DNA of 64,000 nucleotides, taken from NCBI GenBank assembly GCA_009731375.1, contig BJOX01000372.1, forward strand, positions 235,751 to 299,750, in the 5' to 3' direction. The stretch comes from Paulinella micropora (Eukaryota; Cercozoa; Imbricatea; Euglyphida). Below are positions 1 to 10,422 of this stretch, one piece after another (position 1 is the stretch's first letter; each line of letters starts with the position of its first letter). The translations under genes and the position numbers were made by a program. The notes beneath the pieces are model-generated. The model did not search any database. It was not told the DNA's origin and was given only the letters and a program-made list of their open reading frames with translations.

Positions 1-2692
1 ACAAGAAGGGAGAGGGATACATCACTAAGGCCCGGATACCGGACATTTCCCCAGAGCTGAAGGCCGGGAAGCTAATGCCTTTAGATCGGGTACCATTAAG
101 GTACCGTACGATCTGTTCGGGTTGCTGATAATTGAACAACTCAGGCTTGGAGGCATCGGTGGCCACTTCCCCTAATGGGCCCAAAACCTCGTGCCGAGTG
201 ATGCGTGTCCATAAGAGGACACCTACGATGTGCTGCGGCGAGAACTGCTCTAGCACTGATTGCTTCCCGGCTCGTACCCCCGGCATCAACCACGGCGAAT
301 CGGCTGTAGCTAAACCGGTGCACTGGAGCTTCTCAACTGCCTCTTTGATGAAATCTTCCCGGGAGATCTTAATCGTACGGCCTAGTCGACAGTCTTCCTT
401 GTCTTCTATGTTCAGGCCTACCACCCCGGTCGGAGCCTTTTGCTTAAAGACCCTAAAGACCTTCTTACCGGCGGCTAAGAACTCTGCTTCCACCTCCTTG
501 CTACTGAACGCTCCCATTATGTCGTCGACGTGTACGAAAGCAAAGTCAGGCTTACCTTTACCGGGTAGCCAACGCCAAAAGAAGCAAGGAAAAGCGACAT
601 GAGCCTTAAAGCCTAAACTTTCTAAAAACGGGACTAGCTTGTACCGCCACCATTTGCGGCCCGCGTCCGGTCTGCCAGAGGGGTTTAAGCATTTCCCACA
701 CATACCCCGGCTCTTCTAAACCAAACGGGGGTACGATGTAACTGGGGCGATACCCCTGCTCAGCTGCAGACGCCTCTGTGTATGCGGTGCCAACGTCCCA
801 CTTTGACAAGACTAAGCCAAAGAACACTGTTAGGGCGAAAAGCATCAAGATGGTAAGGGCACACGGGGTTGGGAAGTCCCGTTTCCCAAAATGCCATCCC
901 TGTATCATGGAAAACCCCTTGGCCGTCCATCGGCTTTTGAACTTCAGGATCTCTCCCCCTGCCTCTTTGGTGGCATCAACGAACCGCCCTTCACAAATGT
1001 CTTTCTTGTCTACTAAGTCGGCTCGGACTCTCCGGAAGCAACCTTTCTCCCAGAGCGTAGCCATCTCCTCGGCTCGGGCGTCGTCCCAGTACCCTAGCTC
1101 ATCAGCTTGCTTCTCACTCACCGGCCTAGTGAACGTGGCGGCATGTGCGGTCTCCGGACCGTCAGCAAGGTACTTGACGATCTCCGAGTCCAACATACGG
1201 TCTGGGGAGTCGTCATCCTCAAACTTTACCCAATGGGCTGGTCCGTTCTTCTTCTGCTTCTTAACCCATATGGGTTCACTCACGTCTTGCACCTGACCTC
1301 GTCGAACCTTGTCCCGAAAACCCACCCCATAGGTCTTCTTGGCCCAAGCCCAGCCCCACTGAGTGGCTGGGGTCTCCACCCACCTTCCCTTCAACTCCCC
1401 TATTGTTTCCGGGTCGGGCTCGGGAGCCTCTTTCTCGGCTTTCACGGCTTCCTGTTCAGAGGTCGCTTCCTCCACTTCGCCGTCGGAATCAGAGCTGTCA
1501 AGCTCCCCCTGATCCGGGGTCTTCTTGCCTCCCCCGGGGTCGGTCCCTCCCACCCTGGGCTTTGGGACAAACAGCTGCTCAAGGTCGGCGTCTTCCACTA
1601 ACGGGTCTCCCTTGAACGGTTCCAAGCTCAGTCCCTTCTTCTCCCAGAGGGGTTGCAACAGGGGCCAGGCCGGCTGATTGTCGTCAAAGTTCTTGACGTT
1701 TCGCCATGGGAACACCCTACCTTCACACAGGATCAGGTGTGCGGAGTACTCCAAACTCAGCCCTAACCAGGCGGCCATGTGCGTCCGGCTCTCGTCGTGT
1801 CCTAACCTGCCCTCGATGACCATGTGGCATAGACACCCAAAAGGATGAAGGTAAGCTATCCAATTTACCTTCCTTTCACGGGGCATCAGCTCAAACATCC
1901 GGACCTCACCACCGGATCGTTTCGGGGAAAGGTTGTGTAAGAGGATAGCGTGTTGCCACGCGTATCCCAAGAGCTCATAGGGTAGCTGAGCCCTAACCAG
2001 GTTATGACGCGCTTTGCGCCAAAAGTCACGTTGGGACACTTCGGCATAGGCGTTCTTGTTGTGTTCATTGAGGGTGTTGATCCTCTTCCTCACTCCCTTG
2101 TCCCGGACTAGCTCCTTGAAGTCAGCTGAGATATGCTCACCGTCTACCCGGACTTCCTTCACCTTCTTGCCGCTTTGCGTCTCAATGAAGTTTATGCATT
2201 CCCGCATGAAGCGCACTTGTGGTGCCGCGGTGCCATCCTTTAGAAGGAGGCCAAACGCATACCCGGTGTTAGCCTCAATTCCCACCATGCCGTACCAAAA
2301 CCCACCATAGAGGGGTTTGCGTAGGCACCCGGACTTGTCGAACGCCACAGCTTCGAACTTCCCTACCTGTGTCAACTGGTTGCTTGCCGGGTGGTTCACT
2401 TTCCCCCCTTTGGCGGCCGGGCACTCCTTGCACTCTTTTACCGCTTGCTCATGGGTTTTGTCACCCACTATCTTGATTCCGTACGCTTCACTGATGAGGC
2501 ATTGCATGCCGCTTCCGGGCCCTCCGAACTTCTGGTGAAGTTGTTCACTAGTCAACTCCGTGACCTTAGCCATCTCCTTTCCAAAGAAAGCTCTAGCCTC
2601 AATCTTATCTGCCGCCAGCTAATCTTATCTGCCGCCAGCTCTTGGTTTGTGGACGTCACAAAACGCCACACCTTGTCCTTGTCGTCTAGGTA
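1..2692 (-). pseudogene. Copia (Ty1/copia) pol: integrase and reverse transcriptase, frameshifted, runs off the left edge
   Basis: Minus-strand polyprotein of a Ty1/copia retrotransposon. The largest open stretch is 2573 to 606. It holds the end of an integrase zinc finger (HEQAVKECKECPAAKG), then an integrase core with acidic residues in contexts such as VRVDGEH, an acidic linker, and the start of the RT (KSRWTAKGFSMIQGWHFGKR, SKWDVGTAYTEA). Near 672-690 the frame must shift by one base; past it the RT resumes (PDAGRKWWRYKLVPF, FAFVHVDDIMGA) and continues to base 1. Upstream, an exact 20-bp tandem duplication at 2601-2640 causes a second frameshift just before MAKVTELTSEQL. RNase H and the LTR would lie left of the window. 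Copia identity is firm from the IN-RT order and VDD box; the copy cannot make an intact protein. Confidence 0.88.
2601..2640. repeat. Exact 20-bp tandem duplication in Copia pol
   Basis: Bases 2601-2620 and 2621-2640 are identical. A 20-bp gain is not a multiple of three, so it shifts the pol frame. Removing one copy on paper restores continuity (ELAADKIEARAFFGKEMAKV). Confidence 0.9.
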
Positions 2693-2800
2693 AATGACCC
2701 ACCAAGGCGAACGGCACCCGCTTGATGTCCTGGGCGGACTCAAGTTGGAAGGGTACAGCCGAAGATCGCCGTGCCCGCCTAGCGGGGTTTCATTTCTTTC

Positions 2801-3355
2801 TTGATGGCTCGGTGCTACCATTCTGCCTTAAGCGGAACGTCCCTGCCCAGTAATGCGACCCTGAGAGCGCGAGTGGAGGCAAAGGCGAGCGCGACACACG
2901 ACGAGCTGGTGGCGACCGCGACCGGGTGCGGGGAGCTGGAGAAGGTGGCGGATGGCAAGCGTCTGGTGCCGGCCGCGCCGGAGGCGTCCTCCTGCGAGGC
3001 GGAAGTCTACGCGATGGTGGAGGCATACCACAACCAGGATAAAATATCTAACTTTGTGCAGGGCATCGCTCAGGCTGGGGGACGGGTCGCAGACGCGCTG
3101 GGGCCGTACGGGTGGGGGCAGCCCCCCATCCTGTACGGCGACAACCAAGGCGCCCTGGACCTCGCAGATACAAATGTGTTTTCTAGGAAGCTCGGGCACG
3201 TGGATCTGCGCTGCGCCATCGTCAACCAGAAGGTGGACGCGGGTCTAGTCGTCAACGAGAAGGTGGCGTCAGCGGATAATATGGCTGACGTCAACACCAA
3301 GCCGTCGCGTGGGGAGCCCTACCTCCGACTGGTGCGGCCCGTGGCAAGCGACTAG
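2801..3355 (+). CDS. Copia RNase H domain, C-terminal fragment of a second element
   Basis: An open frame of 184 codons ends in TAG. Its C-terminal half is the Ty1/copia RNase H signature: an E-A-E motif (SSCEAEVYAMVEA), ILYGDNQGALDLADTN, a region like the family's K/RHID box (LGHVDLRCAIVNQK) and a final ADNMADVNTKP. The start is not native: the first ~25 codons do not resemble the family, so the true reading frame probably began in lost upstream pol. It faces away from the minus-strand Copia pol at 1-2692, so two copies are joined head to head or one is partly inverted. A purine tract and probable LTR follow. Confidence 0.8.
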   Translation: MMARCYHSALSGTSLPSNATLRARVEAKASATHDELVATATGCGELEKVADGKRLVPAAPEASSCEAEVYAMVEAYHNQDKISNFVQGIAQAGGRVADALGPYGWGQPPILYGDNQGALDLADTNVFSRKLGHVDLRCAIVNQKVDAGLVVNEKVASADNMADVNTKPSRGEPYLRLVRPVASD

Positions 3356-3786
3356 CTTCGTCTGTCTGCGGCGGGGTGGCGCGCGCGCGCGCGCGCGCCG
3401 TGGGACTTCCTTCAACGTTGGGACTTTCAACACGTGGACTCTGGATAGGGTAGAACTCTCAGCCGGATAGAGTAGAACATTAGATTGGTACCCGATTGCA
3501 AGGGGATAGATTTTAGTAATTAGGCGATTAGATTGCCGAACTCCACAAGCTGTGGAGACGTAGCCTGAGGCTAGCGCCTCTGCTTGCATTGTTAGTCATG
3601 ATATATATTATGCACGGTTGTGCTAATTGCGCGTTAGTTGTTAACAGTGTAGCTATATTGCCGAACTCCACAGGAGACGTAGGGTAGCTCACTTTGCGCT
3701 TGGCTTATTTACGTAATCTAGTTATTAGTTGCGCGTTGCATTGTACCACCGGACACTGACTCGTAAGGGAGTCTAATTAAGGGGGA
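3356..3786 (+). other. Copia 3' untranslated region ending in a polypurine tract
   Basis: Noncoding stretch after the RNase H stop. It has a (GC)n run at about 3380-3400 and two imperfect copies of a segment beginning ttgccgaactccaca (near 3533 and 3659). It ends at an AAGGGGGAG polypurine tract (about 3779-3787), the usual site where plus-strand priming begins next to a 3' LTR. Confidence 0.55.
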
Positions 3787-3787
3787 G

Positions 3788-4139
3788 CATTGGACAATCA
3801 ATTAGACACTTCCTCCTCAACTACGTCCGTATTGCTATTTGGTACGTTAGCCTTATTCGTTACGGTTAGTAGTATTATTAATTATCTATTCAGTCATTTA
3901 TAATACCTTTTCTGGTACTGGTGGCACTAGCTTTTACAATTACCATTATTGCCCATATCCGAGACCGTTTCGTGGGTCATTTTCTGGAGGTACATCTTTT
4001 GTGTGACGTCGTCAGTTGGACTGGCGGGAATTGTTCAGTATTGTTAGTTCTTTTACGTGGGAAGCAGTTGGCCGGTAGGAGGGGGACGCCCCGAGTTCCG
4101 GTCACAGTTTCCAGAAGTCGCGAGGGTTTCTCCCAACGA
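3788..4139 (+). repeat. Probable Copia LTR
   Basis: Starts directly after the polypurine tract and ends near a TGGTGCCAACACC segment at about 4141 that could be a primer-binding site, since PBSs begin TGG, complementary to the CCA end of a tRNA. The right boundary is inferred. No second LTR copy is present to confirm the ends. Confidence 0.4.
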
Positions 4140-4589
4140 GTGGTGCCAACACCTAGTTTCTTGGAGAGGACGAGGTAGTTGTAGCAGTTAAACAATTAGG
4201 CAACTGGCCCGAGGGACACAGCAACTCTCTGAAGGGTTGAGAGCCCAGGACAGAGGAAAGCAGGCAGGTGTAGTCAGTAGGTTATTTTATTCAGAGACAA
4301 GCGATTTTGAGAAGTTGCACCTGCTCATAATGAAAAGGGATTACGTAGATGATTTCATCGGCTGCGGAAGGAAGCCCGCGCAAAGTACTAAAGGGCAAGG
4401 TCAAAGCACAAAACATAATCAGCAAGGCGAATACCAAACAAAGCAGGAAAAAAGAAAAGTGGTTTTATGTGGAACTCAGACGAAGAAAGGTCACAAGGGG
4501 TAGATCAGGGAACACTTGCAAAACGAAGTAGATTGCCTAGCAGAGTAGCGGTGGATTTTGAAACTGAATTGCAATCGAATGCAACACCC

Positions 4590-4622
<33 letters not shown>

Positions 4623-4680
4623 AAAGTAATAAAAGTCTGCTTTCCATTTGTGACTATTTAGCGGTCAGCCGGCTTTCAAG
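4140..4680 (+). other. Unassigned sequence after the Copia LTR, with a short (CAA)n run
   Basis: Short overlapping open frames exist (e.g. 4237-4503, Lys/Gln-rich), but none shows a recognisable domain. If the LTR/PBS call is right, this could be the leader and start of a gag. A (CAA)n tract lies at about 4593-4622. Confidence 0.3.
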
Positions 4681-5085
4681 GCTAGCCTTGAAAAATAGCG
4701 TAATGCTAGCCTTGAAAAAATCCTAATGCTAGCATTGAAAAAATCCCAATGCTAGCATTGAAGAAAAATCCCATGCCAGCATTGAAAAAAATTTCAATGC
4801 TAGCATTGAAAAAAAATTCAATGCTGAAAAAAATTTCAATGCTACGAAAAAACTCCCAACGCTAGCATTTAAACCGGAACCGGTCTTGTATTTATTGAAT
4901 AAAACAGGTCTCTGAGGCAATCGGTGTATATAGCTTCAGCATTGCCAACATAAGTCGAGCATTGCTATGGCAATACTGAATTGATGAAATAGAAATGCTA
5001 GCATTGCCGTGCTGCCAGCATTTAAGTCATCAATCCTAGCATTGAACTAGCGTTCACTGCTAGAATTGCTATTCAGTCAATGCTA
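4681..5085. repeat. Minisatellite built on the palindrome AATGCTAGCATT
   Basis: About 20-bp units of a self-complementary core followed by an A-run (e.g. tgctagcattgaaaaaa) repeat from 4681 to ~4870, then more diverged copies up to 5085 with changing spacers. Each unit could form a small hairpin. Confidence 0.8.
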
Positions 5086-5124
5086 GCTGCCCATGCTGCA
5101 TTGAACCTTAACGGGGTCGTTGCG

Positions 5125-5154
5125 AGTAGTAGTAGTAGTAGTAGTAGTAGTAGC

Positions 5155-5221
<67 letters not shown>

Positions 5222-5266
5222 TAGTAGTGGTAGGTAGTAGTAGTAGTAATGGTAATAGTAGTTGTT

Positions 5267-5300
<34 letters not shown>

Positions 5301-5305
5301 AAGTA

Positions 5306-5336
<31 letters not shown>

Positions 5337-5414
5337 CAGCAGCAGCAGCGCCAGCAGCAGCAGCAGCGCTAGCAGTAGTAGTAGTAGCAGTAGTAGTAGC
5401 AGTAGTAGCAGTAC

Positions 5415-5446
<32 letters not shown>

Positions 5447-5453
5447 TAGTAGC

Positions 5454-5496
<43 letters not shown>

Positions 5497-5497
5497 A

Positions 5498-5534
<37 letters not shown>

Positions 5535-5535
5535 T

Positions 5536-5573
<38 letters not shown>

Positions 5574-5615
5574 CGTGGTAGTAGTAGTAGTAGTAGCAGT
5601 AGTAGTAGTAGTAGT
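5125..5615. repeat. (GTA)n trinucleotide tract, ~490 bp
   Basis: Nearly pure GTA/AGT repeat with scattered variants such as GCA/AGC clusters around 5335-5370. Open in several frames only because it is repetitive; not coding. Confidence 0.95.
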
Positions 5616-5640
5616 TAATTTTTCAGTATTTTTAATAATT

Positions 5641-5744
5641 TGACAAGTAGGTCACCATCTAGCTAAATCAATAGCTCTTGAGCTAACGATTTGTATGGAT
5701 GACCAGAGGTTAAACTTAATTTCATTAAATCGAAGGCCTAGGCC

Positions 5745-5791
<47 letters not shown>

Positions 5792-5817
5792 CAGTAGTAG
5801 TAGTAGTAGTAGTAGTG

Positions 5818-5852
<35 letters not shown>
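5641..5852 (+). repeat. LINE-5'-like module plus (GTA)n, copy 1
   Basis: A ~105-bp unit (gtaggtcaccatctag ... aaggcctaggcctag) passes directly into (GTA)n. The same unit precedes both LINE copies (6031 and 9033), so it is probably the LINE 5' region without a body. Confidence 0.7.
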
Positions 5853-5853
<1 letters not shown>

Positions 5854-6030
5854 ATATATACATATACTATATATAAATATAACATTTTCGTCATTTTATT
5901 TTACTTTATTTTTATTTTCTTATTTTTAATTTTTCTATTTTATTTCTATTTTTACCTTAATACTTTCAATATATTTTATTTTAATTTTTTATTTTTTTTA
6001 ATAATCTAATTTTTTCATTATTCTTAATAA
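5853..6030. other. AT-rich spacer
   Basis: T-rich, low-complexity sequence between two copies of the (GTA)n-linked module. No gene seen. Confidence 0.7.
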
Positions 6031-6139
6031 TTTGAGAAGTAGGTCACCATCTAGTTAAATCAATAGCTCTCGAGCTAACGATTTGTATGGATGACCAGAG
6101 GTTAAATTTCTTAACTTCATTAAATCGAAGGCCTAGGCC

Positions 6140-6195
<56 letters not shown>

Positions 6196-8075
6196 TAGAT
6201 GATAAGGTTATCACCGACCCCAAAGGTATTGCCAATGCACTCAACAGACACTACACGACGGTCGGCTCCAAGGTCAGTGCCCAAATCCCCCAAGAACATA
6301 AAGTCAGAGAAGAAGAAATAGACCTAACACAGAGACAACTGCCTCCCTTTACACTCAAACGCATTTTGCAGGATGATGTAGTCGAGACACTGAAAGCAAT
6401 AAACAGAAACAAAGCAGAAGATATAAACAAAATAAAGCCAGCCATAATGCAAGACCTTACAAATACATTGCCCCGATATTAACCAAGCTCTTTAATAAAG
6501 CTATAGAACATAACCAATACCCGGATGCGCTAAAAAAAACTAAAGTTATTGAAATATATAAAGCTGAAGATAGAACGCTGCCTGAGAACTACAGACCTAT
6601 CTCGCTACTGCCGATTATCGCTAAGGTCTTTGATACTATACTCAACAAGCAACTGATGGCCCACCTTACCAGGTACGACATCCTCTCCGAACTCAATATG
6701 CTTTCCGACCGCACTCGAACACAACAATCACCACACAAACCATCTTAAATCACATCCAAAACCTCAAAGGCCCAGGACGGTATGTGCTTGCTCTGTTTAT
6801 CGACCTATCGAAAGCTTATGACACCATCGATCATGAAACACTCATCCATAAACTACGAAATAATATAAATGTTAGCGATAACACCACTACCTTTTTTAAA
6901 TCATGCCTCACAAAACGATACCAAACCGTATTTACCCAATATGCTCATTCCTACCCACGCAAGATCACACATGGGATCCCGCAAGGTAGCACACTCTCAA
7001 CAACGCTCTTCATTCTATACATCAACGATATTATACTCTCACTAACACACGGGACAGTCTTTGCATACGCAGATGACACCACACTTATCATTGCTGCTAA
7101 GAATAAAGAACAACTCCAAGAATAAGCACAAACTGATACAACTAACCTTGTCCGTTATTTCCACAGACATAACCTAGTACCCAACCCCACCAAAACCACC
7201 TACACTATCTTCCACAAGCATGAACAGAAGGTGCAGCTCGACTTGACTATCGACGGCAAGAGGCTCCAACAAGAACGAAAGGTAAAAGTATTAGGTACAA
7301 TCATCCAAAGCAACCTGTCCTTCCGTGAACATGTACAATCTATTATATTCCGCCTTCAACCATTCGTCCAAATGTTTCGCTATGTGAACAGCCTACTTCC
7401 CACTCACATCCTCCTCCAANNNNNNNNNNCCATATCCTCCTCCAACTCTACTATGCACATGTATACCTACTTATGTATGGTATCTCTATATGGGGATCTG
7501 ATGAATACAACACCATTACACATCCACTTATTATCATCCAAAAACGCATAGTCCGTCTGATCTGCCTCAAATCACCTACCAAACCACTTTTTGCCAAACC
7601 ACGCCTACTCAACATACTAAGATGTATAAATATAGCGCATGCATGGATGCAGCTCCCTTATTTACCCAGCCTTCAAGGCTTTCCTACCCCTCCACTACAA
7701 CAATATCCGACCAATACAGCTGTTCATAACTACAACACTAGGCGATCATCAAGGAAACACATGTAGTACAACGACTCAAAGACTGGTCAGTACAGCAGAG
7801 CCGCACAAGCACAAAGGGATAAGCTACCAGAACATCTGAGAGACATCTCTTACAAAGCTGAATTCAAAACTTAACTCAAGGCGTATCTCTTACAGCTGCA
7901 GCAATCATGACACTGCCTACGGGCCTAAAGAGGGCGTTGGACACCTCATCATCAGATGATACCTGAGTGTGGGACAAGTTCAGCGTTGATCACATCCTAA
8001 GCCGGAGTGTGGTTAGCCAAACCCCCTTGTCACCTCGTGTCTTCCAGCTTTTGTGAGCGCCACCGTTATATATAC
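6031..8075 (+). mobile_element. LINE copy 1, internally deleted
   Basis: Same family as the element at 9033-13570. The 5' module (6031-6140) and (GTA)n (6140-6194) are present, then the sequence jumps to the middle of ORF2 at GTAGATGATAAGG. ORF1, the endonuclease and the start of the RT region are missing. The 3' untranslated region matches copy 2 and ends at about 8075 before TA-rich repeats. Confidence 0.85.
6195..7911 (+). pseudogene. LINE ORF2 fragment (reverse transcriptase), broken
   Basis: Matches residues from about codon 426 of ORF2 in LINE copy 2 to its end. The RT palm is visible (LALFIDLSKAYDTIDHETL, THGIPQGSTLS, FAYADDTTLI). Single-base and two-base losses near 6435 and 6690 shift the frame. 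A TAA follows KEQLQE at about 7123, as in copy 2, and another TAA lies near 7871. A 10-base gap occurs at 7420-7429. Not translatable as one protein. Confidence 0.88.
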
Positions 8076-8227
8076 AACTGACTAGGATTATAATACCCTC
8101 AACGTATATATATACATATATATATATATATATGCATATATATATATACAATATTATATTATATCTATACATACTTACCTCCACCTTTTATTATTATTAC
8201 TATTATTATTATTATTATTATTATTAT
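8076..8227. repeat. (TA)n and (ATT)n microsatellites
   Basis: Alternating TA/TATATG tract, then (TTA)n leading into the first SINE. Confidence 0.9.
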
Positions 8228-8495
8228 GGACACCGTGATAGCCCAGTGGTCAAGTTCTACCATCTGGGCCCTGTCGCCAGTTCGATTCCCGTCGGTGCCA
8301 CCAGTATTTTCATTGAACATACCGGTCTATTTCTGGACCAGTATTTTCATTGAACATACCGGCCCGTCTGGAAGTGTTGGAACTGCCCTTGCGGGGGTGT
8401 CATTAGAGCTTATCGTCAATTCTTCGTACTCCCCTCACGGGTGAGACGATGGAGGCGCATGTGCAGAAATGCATCAGCCATTGACAGAGAAGCAC

Positions 8496-8496
<1 letters not shown>
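8228..8496 (+). mobile_element. tRNA-derived SINE, subfamily 1, full copy
   Basis: The 5' 75 bases look like a tRNA gene: an A-box-like TAGCCCAGTGG, a B-box-like AGTTCGATTCC, and an acceptor-like 3' strand CGGTGCC. A ~190-bp body follows (attttcattgaacatacc, occurring twice, then aactgcccttgcgggggtgt and ctcacgggtgag) ending agagaagcac, then (TAT/ATT)n. The same unit recurs at least a dozen times in this window, always on the plus strand, which defines it as a dispersed family rather than a tRNA gene. Confidence 0.87.
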
Positions 8497-8544
<48 letters not shown>

Positions 8545-8779
8545 GGCACCGCGATAGCCCAGTGGTTAAGGTCTACCATCTAGGACCTGTCGCCAGTTCG
8601 ATTCCCGTCGGTGCCAGTATTTTCAAAGGATATTTTCTAAGTATTGGTCTGTCTGGAAGGCTTGGAGCTGCCTTGCGGGGGTGTCAGTAGAGCCTATCGT
8701 CAAATCTTCGTACTCCCCTCGCGGGTGAGACGATCGAGGCACATGTGCAGAAATGCATTCGCCAATGACTGAGAAGCAC

Positions 8780-8780
<1 letters not shown>
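8545..8780 (+). mobile_element. tRNA-derived SINE, subfamily 2
   Basis: A diverged version with GGCACCG at the 5' end that pairs perfectly with CGGTGCC, seven bases like a tRNA acceptor stem. A box TAGCCCAGTGG and B box AGTTCGATTCC are intact. The body differs from subfamily 1 (aaaggatattttc replaces the duplicated cattgaacatacc segment). Flanked on both sides by (ATT)n. Confidence 0.85.
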
Positions 8781-8814
<34 letters not shown>

Positions 8815-8837
8815 TCATATATATAAATATGTAAATG

Positions 8838-8903
<66 letters not shown>

Positions 8904-9032
8904 ACCTTTCTATGTCATTTCATTTTCACTTTTATTTCTTCTTTATTTGATTTTTATTTTATATTAATACTTATAATATATTTTTATTTTATTTTAATAT
9001 TTTTAATAATCTAATTTTCATTATTATTAATA
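8781..9032. repeat. (ATT)n, (TA)n and AT-rich spacer
   Basis: ATT tail of the preceding SINE, a ~80-bp TA tract near 8835-8900, and T-rich sequence. No gene. Confidence 0.9.
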
Positions 9033-9270
9033 ATTTGAGAAGTAGGTCACCATCTAGTTAAATCAATAGCTCTTGAGCTAACGATTTGTATGGATGACCA
9101 GAGGTTAAATTTCTTAGCTTCATTAAATCGAAGGCCTAGGCCTAGTAGTAGTAGTAGTAGTAGTTGTAGTAGTAGTAGTAGTAGTAGTAGTATAGTGGCA
9201 GTAGTAGTAGTAGTTGTAGTACTAGTAGTAGTAGTAGTAGTAGTAGACGGGAAATTATTCAAGAAGCATC

Positions 9271-10419
9271 ATGTCCTCCCAGAAGAGAGCAAAACCATCA
9301 ACACCATCAAGAGCAAACACCTCAGAGAATGACAACAACAACAACATACCAGCGAAACATGCTCGAATTGAATCCACCGAAAAATTTTTCGGAAAACTCA
9401 GCAAAACAACCGAGGAAACTGAAAAACAAGACGGCAACGGAAACGCGCCAAAAACGATGGAAGAAAAAATGGATGAAATGCTGAAAAAAATGCATGACAT
9501 GACCATGAAGCTGCTGCAATGTGAGGCAAAAGTTGAAAGCCTAACGAGAGAACTCAAAGAGGAACGAGATCGAAACAGGTTTTCCTCCAACAACAGCACC
9601 ACCTCACACATGAGCACACCCCAGTCCATGCAATCTTCCAGTGCATCCTCATCACACAGCAACAACAACAACACACTTCAAGGCAGCTGGAAACAACCCT
9701 TTAATCTCGCAAACAGCAATTTGCATGAAAGTTTCCCGTTACATAAAAGGGAAGAACCACCGGTAGTACTCCCAAACAACGAATCTTTGGACACCGCGAT
9801 AATCACCGGAATTCCATATGATTCCAAAGAAACTCAAAAACAAACTCAGAAAATAGTAACAGCTTTAATGAAAGCGAAAGGTATGGACTGTAAGGATGGT
9901 GACATATTACTTTGCAAAAGAATGATCTCGGACCATGCAGCAAAGATGTACAACCCGGAAACAGCAAAAACCACGCCTGCGATAAAAGTCCGGTTTGCAA
10001 GTAATCAGCTGAAGAAAAATTTCGTCCGGTACGATAAATCTTCGCATCCCCAGCACAAGCAAATCTCGCAAATCACGCCACGCTTGCAGAATTACACGGG
10101 TAAAGATTACCACATCATGTGTAAAGAGAGCTTGTCACCTGAAACACGCAAACTCCTTGACCACACAAAGCAACTCATGAAGGACTACCCAAATTTCGTG
10201 GCAGCAGTGTGGACCACAGATGGTGAGATATATCTACGCCCACGAGAGAGTGAGAACAGATTTAAGATCCAACGCTTGACTCATATTCGATACTTGAAGA
10301 ACCACTTCAAGAACTGTGAGTCAGACCACTCATCTGCCTCCCCAAGGACCAACAGGTCAGGAAATACAACCATGTCTAGTTCCAGTTCGACGTTCCCTGC
10401 CAGTGAGGCACCGCAGTAA
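9271..10419 (+). CDS. LINE ORF1 protein (nucleic-acid chaperone/RNP protein)
   Basis: 382 residues. A Ser/Asn-rich N-terminus with basic stretches precedes a predicted coiled coil at about residues 62-104 (KTMEEKMDEMLKKMHDMTMK), then low-complexity Ser/Asn/His. A folded region around residues 172-310 begins LDTAIITGIPYD and could be an RRM-like fold as in other LINE ORF1 proteins; that is an inference from position and pattern. It ends APQ-TAA and is in the same frame as ORF2, with only one codon between. ORF1 proteins of this type bind element RNA as multimers. Confidence 0.75.
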   Translation: MSSQKRAKPSTPSRANTSENDNNNNIPAKHARIESTEKFFGKLSKTTEETEKQDGNGNAPKTMEEKMDEMLKKMHDMTMKLLQCEAKVESLTRELKEERDRNRFSSNNSTTSHMSTPQSMQSSSASSSHSNNNNTLQGSWKQPFNLANSNLHESFPLHKREEPPVVLPNNESLDTAIITGIPYDSKETQKQTQKIVTALMKAKGMDCKDGDILLCKRMISDHAAKMYNPETAKTTPAIKVRFASNQLKKNFVRYDKSSHPQHKQISQITPRLQNYTGKDYHIMCKESLSPETRKLLDHTKQLMKDYPNFVAAVWTTDGEIYLRPRESENRFKIQRLTHIRYLKNHFKNCESDHSSASPRTNRSGNTTMSSSSSTFPASEAPQ

Positions 10420-10422
10420 GCC

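Noticed and set aside
132-602. Plus-strand protein gene
   Set aside because: It is the antisense of the Copia RT, whose minus-strand frame carries the real motifs.
4237-4503. Copia gag start
   Set aside because: The frame is Lys/Gln-rich but shows no gag or zinc-knuckle pattern; kept as unassigned.
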